NCBI RefSeq assembly: GCF_022179285.1
Contig: NZ_BPQO01000013.1
Span: forward strand, 62,001-126,000
Source: Methylobacterium hispanicum
Lineage (GTDB): Bacteria > Pseudomonadota > Alphaproteobacteria > Rhizobiales > Beijerinckiaceae
Direction of reading: 5' to 3'
DNA: 64,000 bases
Under the pieces are notes generated by a model. The model did not search any database, was not told where the DNA came from, and saw nothing but the letters and a program-made list of their open reading frames with translations. Positions 58,219-64,000 of the stretch are shown here, piece after piece; the stretch's first letter is position 1; every line of letters starts with the position of its first letter. The translations under genes and the position numbers were made by a program.

Positions 58219-59157
58219 ATGTCCAGCGTTTCCGTCGTCACCCTGGCCAAGGGGCGATCCGCCCATCTGCGCAACGTCCTGCGCGGGCTGGAGCGCCAGA
58301 CGCAGAAGCCCGCCGAGTTCATCGTCGCGGTGATGCAGGACGCGCCCTACGACCTGCCGGAGGTCGGCTTTCCCGTGCGGCAGATCCCGGTGAGGAGCGC
58401 CGAACTTCCCCTCGCCGCCGCGCGCAATGCCGGCGTGGCGGCGGCCTCCGGCGCGATGATCGCCTTCCTCGACGTCGACTGCATCCCGACGCCCGGCTTC
58501 GTGGCGGATTACGCGCGGGGGCTCGGCGAACTCGACGGCCTGCTGATGGGCGAGGTGCTGCACCTGCCCGAGCGCGCCACCCTCGGGGCGTGGGACTATC
58601 CCGACCTCGCGCGGGTCGCGGAGAAGCATTCCGACCGGCGCGGGCCGCCGGCCTCGGGGCTCGAGATCTGCACCGATTACCGCTGCTTCTGGTCGCTCAA
58701 CTTCGCGATCCGGCGGGCGACGTTCGAGGCGGTCGGCGGCTTCGACGAGCGCTATACCGGCTATGGCGGCGAGGACACCGATTTCGGCAAGATCCTCGAT
58801 CGGCGCGGCATTCCCATCGCCTGGATGAAGGGCGCGCTGGCCTATCACCAGTACCACCCGCACCACATGCCGCCGATCCACCACCTCGACAGCGTGGTGC
58901 GCAACGCCGAATTGTTCGAGGCCAAGTGGGGCTACCGCACGATGGGCCACTGGCTCTACGCCTTCAAGGCGATGGGCCTGATCGACGATACGCCCGACAG
59001 GCCGATCCGCATCCTGCGCCGCCCCGATGCGGCGGATCTCGCGCTCACCGGGCAGCAGGCCCACCAGCCCTACACCAACGCGGCCTCCGTCATCCGGCAT
59101 CTGGAGGCGCGCGAGCGGGACGCGGCAGAGCCGCCGACCGTGCCGGAGACGGCATGA
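58219..59157 (+). CDS. family 2-type glycosyltransferase (paralogue B)
   Basis: A 312-residue GT-A protein: SVSVVTLAKGRSAHLRNVLR, LPLAAARNAGVAAASGAMIA, FLDVDCIPTPGFVADYARG and VGGFDERYTGYGGEDTDFGK. It is a clear paralogue of the 56123 protein with the MurG-like gene between them. ATG 58219 was preferred; GTG 58210 and TTG 58198 are in frame. Eight bases separate its stop from the next GT4 gene. Confidence 0.88.
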   Translation: MSSVSVVTLAKGRSAHLRNVLRGLERQTQKPAEFIVAVMQDAPYDLPEVGFPVRQIPVRSAELPLAAARNAGVAAASGAMIAFLDVDCIPTPGFVADYARGLGELDGLLMGEVLHLPERATLGAWDYPDLARVAEKHSDRRGPPASGLEICTDYRCFWSLNFAIRRATFEAVGGFDERYTGYGGEDTDFGKILDRRGIPIAWMKGALAYHQYHPHHMPPIHHLDSVVRNAELFEAKWGYRTMGHWLYAFKAMGLIDDTPDRPIRILRRPDAADLALTGQQAHQPYTNAASVIRHLEARERDAAEPPTVPETA

Positions 59158-59164
59158 GGACGGC

Positions 59165-60220
59165 ATGAGGATCGCGCTCCTCGCCCATCTGCGCCACCCG
59201 ATCGCGCCGCCCTTCGCCGGCGGCCTGGAGGCCTATACCTGGACCCTCGCCGAGGGGCTGACGGCGCGCGGCCATGCGGTCGTGCTGTTCGCCGCCGGCG
59301 ACAGCGACCGGCGCTTCGCGATCGACCCGGTGATCCCGGTGCACCACGAGCACGGCTTTCCGGGGATGGAGCACCGGGGCGACCCGGGCCTGAAGGCGCA
59401 TGTCGATGCCGGCTACGGTGCCGCCTGCGACCGGATCGCCGCCGGCGGCTTCGACGTGCTGCACAACAACAGCCTGAGCCGGCTGCCGCTGGAGCGCCCC
59501 CGCACGGCCGCCGTGCCGACGGTGACGTCGCTGCACGTGCCGCCCTACGACGCCCTGCGCTGGTTCGTGCACGACAGCCTCGCCCCCGGCCATCGGATCA
59601 CCGCGACGTCGCGGGCGCACGCGCGGGCGTGGTGGCCGTCCGGCGCGCCGCCGGAGGTGTCGGTCCTGCACAACGGGATCGATCCCGCCGCCTGGCCCTT
59701 CCAGGAGCAGGGCGACGGCAGCGCCGTGTGGTGCGGGCGCATCGCGCCCGTCAAAGGCACGCATCTGGCCGTCGCGGCAGCCCGGCGGGCGGGCCTGCCG
59801 CTGACCCTGTTCGGCCCGGTCGAGGAGCCGGATTACTGGACGCAGGAGATCGCCCCGCGGCTCGGCGGCGCGATCCGCTACGGCGGACATCTCGGCGGCG
59901 CGGCGCTGGCCCGCGAGATCGGCCGCGCCTCCGTCTTCCTGTTCACCCCGTGCTGGGACGAGCCCTTCGGGCTCGTGGCGGTCGAGGCGATGGCCTGCGG
60001 CCTGCCGGTGGCTGGGTTCGCCAGGGGGGCGGCCGAGGAGGTCGTCGGCGAGGCCGGCCGTCTCGTTCCCCCCGGGGACGAGGCGGCCCTCGCCCGCGCC
60101 GCCGTCGAAGCGCTGGCGATCCCGCGCGCGGTCCCGCGCCGCCGGGTCCTGCGCCTGTTCACCCGCGACCGCTGGCTCGACCGGTGCGAGGCCCTCTACG
60201 TTCGGGCCCGCGAGGCCTGA
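59165..60220 (+). CDS. glycosyltransferase family 4
   Basis: A 351-residue GT-B protein starting RIALLAHLRHPIAPPFAGGL and EAYTWTLAEGLTARGHAVVL. DVLHNNSLSRLPL and VTSLHVPPYDALRW are in the acceptor half; VWCGRIAPVKGTHLAVAAAR and FLFTPCWDEPFGLVAVEAMA (EX7E) in the donor half. The type is close to GT4 proteins encoded with SPS-like enzymes. It is the fifth gene in the rightward run. Confidence 0.9.
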   Translation: MRIALLAHLRHPIAPPFAGGLEAYTWTLAEGLTARGHAVVLFAAGDSDRRFAIDPVIPVHHEHGFPGMEHRGDPGLKAHVDAGYGAACDRIAAGGFDVLHNNSLSRLPLERPRTAAVPTVTSLHVPPYDALRWFVHDSLAPGHRITATSRAHARAWWPSGAPPEVSVLHNGIDPAAWPFQEQGDGSAVWCGRIAPVKGTHLAVAAARRAGLPLTLFGPVEEPDYWTQEIAPRLGGAIRYGGHLGGAALAREIGRASVFLFTPCWDEPFGLVAVEAMACGLPVAGFARGAAEEVVGEAGRLVPPGDEAALARAAVEALAIPRAVPRRRVLRLFTRDRWLDRCEALYVRAREA

Positions 60221-60278
60221 CGCGCTCCCGACCGCGCCGGCCCCTCCGGCGCGCATCCTCACGCAGCCCGAGCCGGAC

Positions 60279-60953
60279 ATGACCCGACACGACCTCATCG
60301 CCGCGCTCTGGCACGGCCGCGACCCCTTCGCCGACCCGCCGCAGGCGCTGCGTCCCCTCGACCTGCAGGGCTGGCGCAGCCAACACCCCTATCTCGAGGA
60401 GGCGGTGGAGCGGTTCCGCCCCCGCGTGGTCGTCGAGGTCGGCACCTGGAAGGGGGCGAGCGCGCTCTCCATGGCCCGCGCCATGGCGGCGCGCGACATC
60501 CCCGGCACCGTGATCGCGGTCGATACCTGGCTCGGTGCCGTCGATCACTGGGCGGACGAGGAGCTGTTCGCCGAGCTCGCGACCGAGCACGGCTTCCCGA
60601 GCCTGTACCGCACCTTCCTCGCCAACGTCCTGCGCGAGGGGCTGGCGGAGCGCGTGGTGCCGCTGCCGCTCGACTCGGTCAATGCGGCCGCGCTGATGCG
60701 CCTGCGCGGCGTCGCGGCCGACGTGATCCATCTCGATGCCGGCCACGAGGAGGCCTCCGTCGCCGCCGACCTGCGGGCCTGGTGGCCGGTGCTGCGGCCC
60801 GGCGGCCTGCTCGTCGCCGACGACTACGATCGCCTCGGCGGCCGCTTCCCCGGCGTCACCCGCGCGGTCGACGACTTCTGCGCGGCGTTCGCGGTCGAGG
60901 GTCCCTGGTCTCTCGAGGGGAAGTGCAAGTTCATCAAGCCCGATCGACGGTGA
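60279..60953 (+). CDS. class I SAM-dependent methyltransferase-like protein
   Basis: A 224-residue protein: RPRVVVEVGTWKGASALSMA is the SAM-binding motif I (E-x-G-T-x-x-G), TVIAVDTWLGAVDHW motif II and VIHLDAGHEEASVAADLRAW / LRPGGLLVADDYDRLGGRFP the later motifs. This small variant (cephalosporin-hydroxylase/Methyltransf_24 style) is frequent in glycan clusters, probably modifying a sugar hydroxyl. It closes the rightward cluster, 58 bp after the GT4 gene. Confidence 0.85.
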   Translation: MTRHDLIAALWHGRDPFADPPQALRPLDLQGWRSQHPYLEEAVERFRPRVVVEVGTWKGASALSMARAMAARDIPGTVIAVDTWLGAVDHWADEELFAELATEHGFPSLYRTFLANVLREGLAERVVPLPLDSVNAAALMRLRGVAADVIHLDAGHEEASVAADLRAWWPVLRPGGLLVADDYDRLGGRFPGVTRAVDDFCAAFAVEGPWSLEGKCKFIKPDRR

Positions 60954-61058
60954 CCACGCGCCGGGCGGGCGCGCGGGTCGGAACCGGTGGGCCGGCCCGA
61001 CGGCGATCTTGCAGGCCCGGGCGCTGCCGCGTCGCTGCCGCGCGGGAGGCCGGATCGC

Positions 61059-61391
61059 TCACTTGGCGCCGGTCACGCTCGCCACGTAGTGCGCGACGGC
61101 CTCGATCTGCTCGGGGGTCAGGTCCTCGAAGGCCGGCATCACCCCGATCCCGTTCGCGACCGCCGTCGCCACCCGGTCGGCAGACGGCTTCAACGTATCG
61201 AGGACGGGTCCGACCTCCCCCGTCGTGCCGGCATCCGCCAGGGTGTGGCAGACCCCGCAGCGCGGCTCGGCCAGCTCGGTGAACACGCGCCTGCCGAGTT
61301 CGAGGCGCGCCGGATCCGCGAAGGCCGGGGCGGCGGCAAGGGACAGGACAAGGCTCAGGACAAGGCTCGGGACGAGGCAGGGAGCGTGCAT
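61059..61391 (-). CDS. sorB: cytochrome c, sulfite dehydrogenase subunit type
   Basis: A 110-residue monohaem cytochrome c. The signal peptide is VPSLVLSLVLSLAAAPAFAD, coded by a 12-bp tandem repeat. The haem motif is CGVCH near residue 48, and the axial Met is in GVMPAFEDLTPEQIEAVAHY. Its position 74 bp after the molybdenum sulfite dehydrogenase gene fits SorB, which takes electrons from sulfite oxidation. ATG 61391 puts the signal peptide at the N-terminus; the frame is open a little further upstream. Confidence 0.85.
   Translation of the reverse strand: MHAPCLVPSLVLSLVLSLAAAPAFADPARLELGRRVFTELAEPRCGVCHTLADAGTTGEVGPVLDTLKPSADRVATAVANGIGVMPAFEDLTPEQIEAVAHYVASVTGAK
61335..61382. repeat. 12-bp tandem repeat coding the cytochrome signal peptide, four units
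   Basis: Units of GACAAGGCTCAG (plus strand) with one or two changes each run from 61335 to 61382 and code the repeated LVLS core of the SorB signal peptide. Confidence 0.85.
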
Positions 61392-61465
61392 CGGGGGCTT
61401 TCGCGAGGCCGTGGGTCGGGCGGCCCGCATCGCCGTGACGCGGGCCGGGGGAGGACGGGGACGGC

Positions 61466-62716
61466 TCAGGCGGTCCTGAGCGTGACCGCCGGCCCGCGCC
61501 AGCCGTTGTAGCTGTAGCCGCCGCCGTTCGGGGCCGTATCCTCGGGCTGGACGGTGCCCGCCGCGTCGGTCGCCCGGCTCACCAGGACGTGCGTCCCGGC
61601 CGGGAGGTCGAGCGGGAGCGCGAACAGCCGCCAGGCGTAGCGCCCGAGGTCGGGCCCGACGAAGGGCGCATCGGTCCAGGTCCGCCCGCCGTCGGCCGAC
61701 ACCTCGACGCGCGCCACCGCGTTCGTGCCGCCGAAGGCGACGCCCGTGACCAGCACGCGGCCGGCGGCGCCGCCCTCCAGGGGGGCGGTGATCCACGAGC
61801 GTACCGGCTGCTCCCAGATCGAGGGCTGGGCCGGCCCGGCCTTCTCGCCGACGCCGTGCATGCGGTAGCTCGCCGCCTGGATCTTGGCGTCCGTCTCCGC
61901 CTCGGTCAGCGCCACCGTCTTGACGTACTTGATGTTGTTCACGCCCGAGTAGCCCGGCACGATCATCCGCAACGGCCCGCCATGCGCCAGCGGGATGGGC
62001 TCGCCGTTCATCTCCCAGGCCAGCAGCACCGTGTCGAGGGTCGCGATCGGCACCGAGCGCTCGACGATCACGTCCTTCGGCTTGAGCCCCGCGGGCAGCT
62101 CCTCGCCGCCCGTCCCGGTGACGAACTTCGCCCCGGCCACCGGGCCGCCGAGCGCCTCGACCACGGCCTTGAGCGGCACGCCGCTCCAGATCACGCAGCC
62201 GGCCGCCCCCACCGTCCAGGGCGTGCCCGAGATCTTCTGGCCCGGCTGCAGCGCGTCCTGCATGTATTTCCGGCCGTTGCCGGAGCATTGCAGCACGGTC
62301 GCGACGCTCGCGAGGCCCATGCGCTTCAGCTCGGCCAGCGTCAGCGTCCTCGGGCCGGCCACGCCCGCGATCTCGACCCGCCACGCGTCCCGGTCGGCGA
62401 CGATGCTGTCCGGGGGCGGGTTGACGTTGTTGCGGATGAAGAGCCGGTTGATCGGCGTGACGACGCCGCTGCCGACGAGCCCGCGCTTGGTCTCCACGGT
62501 CTGGTTGGAGTGGACGATGAAGGCGTTCGGGTCCTTCCAGGCGACGTAGCCGGGCAGCGGCTTGGCCTCGAGCTTGGCCTCGGGCTTGACCGCATCCCCG
62601 GCGGGCGCCTGCGCGCGCGCGGCGGACACGCAGGACACGGACGACGCGGCGCCGATGGCCCCCGCGGCCGTGCCGGCGAGGAAGCGTCGTCGATGCAGGC
62701 TTCTCGACTCGAACAC
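61466..62716 (-). CDS. sorA: sulfite dehydrogenase, molybdopterin subunit
   Basis: A 416-residue periplasmic enzyme of the sulfite oxidase family that oxidises sulfite to sulfate. The N-terminus has a twin-arginine signal (HRRRFLAGTAAGAIGAASS). The molybdenum-cofactor domain has FIRNNVNPPPDSI, ATVLQCSGNGRKYM with the Mo-ligand Cys near residue 142, and HGGPLRMIVPGYSGVNNIKY. The C-terminal dimerisation domain follows (VRSWITAPLEGG; GGYSYNGW). GTG 62716 has GGGAGG 9 bases upstream, but that site lies in an AU-rich hairpin. It is cotranscribed with the cytochrome gene. The natural source of sulfite may be organosulfur breakdown. Confidence 0.92.
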   Translation of the reverse strand: MFESRSLHRRRFLAGTAAGAIGAASSVSCVSAARAQAPAGDAVKPEAKLEAKPLPGYVAWKDPNAFIVHSNQTVETKRGLVGSGVVTPINRLFIRNNVNPPPDSIVADRDAWRVEIAGVAGPRTLTLAELKRMGLASVATVLQCSGNGRKYMQDALQPGQKISGTPWTVGAAGCVIWSGVPLKAVVEALGGPVAGAKFVTGTGGEELPAGLKPKDVIVERSVPIATLDTVLLAWEMNGEPIPLAHGGPLRMIVPGYSGVNNIKYVKTVALTEAETDAKIQAASYRMHGVGEKAGPAQPSIWEQPVRSWITAPLEGGAAGRVLVTGVAFGGTNAVARVEVSADGGRTWTDAPFVGPDLGRYAWRLFALPLDLPAGTHVLVSRATDAAGTVQPEDTAPNGGGYSYNGWRGPAVTLRTA

Positions 62717-62719
62717 GCG

Positions 62720-62757
62720 AAATATCCTCCCGAACCGTTTTTATGGAGAAGATATTT
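62720..62757 (-). promoter_or_regulatory. AU-rich leader hairpin covering the sorA ribosome binding site
   Basis: In the sorA transcript AAATATC, a two-base TT bulge and CTCC pair with GGAG and GATATTT across a 14-base loop, giving 11 base pairs. The GGAG is the Shine-Dalgarno element, 9 bases before GTG 62716. The stem is AU-rich in a GC-rich genome. This looks like translational control such as an RNA thermometer; a protein-binding DNA palindrome is the alternative. Confidence 0.55.
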
Positions 62758-63206
62758 ACTGCGTCGCCGACAATCTGCCGTCAAGCGTTCTACGCGGGGC
62801 GGCGCTCGTCCGACGTGGGCCCCGGAACACGCCCCGGATCCGATCAGGCCGCGCCGTATCCTGCGGCCGCGATGGCCCCCTCGGCGTAGACATGCAACGC
62901 GCGGACCTTCAGGCCGCTCGATGTCCACGGACGCGAAGCCCCGGCTGTCGCATCCCCTCGTATCCGGCAGGACGCGATACGGGGGCGGCCGGGCGGACGG
63001 GGAGCCGCCCCACGGCTGCGTCGTGCATCTTGGAAAGCTTCCGTTAGGCAGTATCCGGATCGAATTTTTCCCACGGCAATCCGTGTTCGAGAGCGCATCG
63101 AACCGGATCGCCCAGAAATGGAAAGGTGCTTTCCCGAAATCCATCTCCACCCCCGCCAGGATCCCGACCTACCTAGTCACTGTACAGGCTCAAGGAGGAG
63201 ACAGCA
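62758..63206. other. divergent region between sorA and the RTX gene, no gene seen
   Basis: About 450 bases. Bases near 63055-63080 (TATCCGGATCGAATTTTTCC) are AT-richer and probably carry the RTX gene promoter. Only shadow frames are present. Confidence 0.4.
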
Positions 63207-64000
63207 GTGGCACTCATCAATCTTGGCCTGCCGGGAAATCTTCTCGGCGGCACGAAAATCCTGGATCTCGTCAGCGTCGGGACCAACAGCAACACGAGCA
63301 ACACCGTCCTGGACGTCGGCGTCCTGGAGAACCTGCCGGTCGCCGATACGGTCAACGGGCTCACCAGCCTGCTCACCCCGGAGGGCAACACGCTCACCGT
63401 CGATGCCGGCGTCAACCTGCAGCTCGGGTCGGCCGTCGGCGACCTGATCAACGGCCTGGTTGGGAACGACCTGCTCGTCGGCGGCGGCGGCGACGACCGG
63501 ATCAACGGCGGCGACGGCAACGACGTGCTCGACGGCGGCGACGGCAACGACGTGCTCGACGGCGGCGACGGCAGCGACATGATCTACGGCAACCGGGGCA
63601 ACGACACGCTGTTCGGCCGCTTCGGCAACGATTACCTCAACGGCGGCCAGGGCGACGACCTGATCTACGGCAACCAGGGCAACGACACGGTCGCGGGTTC
63701 CCTGGGGCGCGACACGGTGTACGCCGGCCAGGGCAACGATCTGGTCGATTACTCCGCCTTCAGCGACGCGCAGATCATCTACGGGAACATGCAGGACGAC
63801 ATCCTGCGCGGCGGCGCCGGGGACGACCGGATCTTCGGCGGCCAGGGCAACGACGTGCTGAACGGCGGGGCAGGCGCCGACACGCTCTTCGGCAACCTCG
63901 GTGACGACATCCTCACGGGCGGCGCCGGCGCGGACCGGTTCGTGTTCGCCGGCGCGACCTTCGGCCAGAACAGCGGCGCCGACCGGATCACCGACTTCAA
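63207..64000 (+). CDS. RTX-type calcium-binding protein, 5' part
   Basis: The gene starts at GTG 63207 behind a perfect AAGGAGGAG ribosome binding site and is still open at the window end, so only 264 residues are seen. After about 85 N-terminal residues rich in N, T, L and V, glycine/aspartate nonapeptide repeats begin (GGGGDDRINGGDGNDVLDGG and many more), broken by IYGN and LFGR variants. This is the calcium-binding RTX beta-roll of type I secreted proteins, usually exported by a TolC-dependent ABC system through a C-terminal signal not visible here. There is no catalytic domain in the visible part. It may be a surface or matrix protein. Confidence 0.9.
   Translation, partial: MALINLGLPGNLLGGTKILDLVSVGTNSNTSNTVLDVGVLENLPVADTVNGLTSLLTPEGNTLTVDAGVNLQLGSAVGDLINGLVGNDLLVGGGGDDRINGGDGNDVLDGGDGNDVLDGGDGSDMIYGNRGNDTLFGRFGNDYLNGGQGDDLIYGNQGNDTVAGSLGRDTVYAGQGNDLVDYSAFSDAQIIYGNMQDDILRGGAGDDRIFGGQGNDVLNGGAGADTLFGNLGDDILTGGAGADRFVFAGATFGQNSGADRITDF

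Noticed and set aside
63480..64000. Periodic repeats as a possible CRISPR array
   Set aside because: They are in-frame RTX nonapeptide codons with no spacers.
1..64000. tRNA, rRNA, intact insertion sequence or phage
   Set aside because: None was recognised by eye on either strand; small RNAs cannot be excluded without a covariance search.

Overview
The window is high-GC (roughly 70% by eye) alphaproteobacterial chromosome. Gene content and style point to Methylobacterium or a close relative: a GGAAC/CGTT general-stress promoter with an EcfG-type sigma factor, HWE-family kinases, CsbD/DUF883 stress proteins, periplasmic sulfite oxidation (SorA/SorB type) and abundant HWE/PAS/GGDEF signalling. 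No rRNA, tRNA, CRISPR array or intact mobile element was seen. Genes are dense, starts are often GTG, and most long antisense frames are high-GC shadows.

Layout. 1-2.2 kb: end of a class II aldolase and an ABC exporter. 2.2-11.6 kb: ilvD, a GntR regulator, a SnoaL-like protein and a branched-chain-amino-acid-type ABC importer (substrate-binding protein, LivH, and one LivM-LivG-LivF triple fusion) ending in an allantoinase-like polysaccharide deacetylase. 11.6-14.1 kb: MHYT-PAS-GGDEF-EAL protein. 14.5-23.9 kb: mostly exported or membrane proteins (DUF1254, TAXI binding protein, Tat-exported alkylsulfatase, HdeD-like, PRC-barrel) and several small proteins. 23.9-27.7 kb: a stress-control locus with an EcfG-like sigma factor carrying a NepR-like N-terminus, a PAS-LuxR regulator behind a textbook EcfG promoter, a CsbD/DUF883 protein and a DUF937 protein. 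28.1-31.0 kb: tungstate/molybdate binding proteins plus ATPase, with no permease. 31.2-34.5 kb: HWE kinases and a receiver. 34.6-38.0 kb: cupin, NAD-kinase-like, SPFH and NrtR-like NUDIX regulator with a 21-bp palindrome. 38.7-41.7 kb: a minus-strand cluster of CsbD/DUF883/membrane stress proteins whose upstream end is a decayed inverted copy of the 24.7-27.2 kb locus. 42.4-44.7 kb: katG. 45.1-48.1 kb: RNase HI, PAP2, DUF427 and small genes. 48.2-49.1 kb: an atypical, lower-GC acetyltransferase next to palindromic repeats. 49.3-61.0 kb: a glycan/sugar biosynthesis cluster (about nine glycosyltransferases, an SPS-SPP-like fusion and a methyltransferase). 61.0-62.7 kb: sulfite dehydrogenase pair. 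From 63.2 kb: the start of an RTX calcium-binding protein that runs off the window.

How it fits together. Two themes stand out. First, general stress: the sigma/NepR-like fusion, the EcfG promoter present in two inverted copies, the CsbD paralogues and KatG look like one stress neighbourhood that has been partly duplicated, inverted and eroded. Second, transport and envelope: a Liv-type importer with a deacetylase, a Tup/Mod set, periplasmic sulfite oxidation, and a large glycosyltransferase island around a sucrose-phosphate-synthase-like enzyme. Recurrent oddities are independent 12-bp-period tandem repeats at gene edges, dispersed palindromes, and an AU-rich hairpin that would cover the sorA ribosome binding site. 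All functions are read from sequence motifs without database searches.
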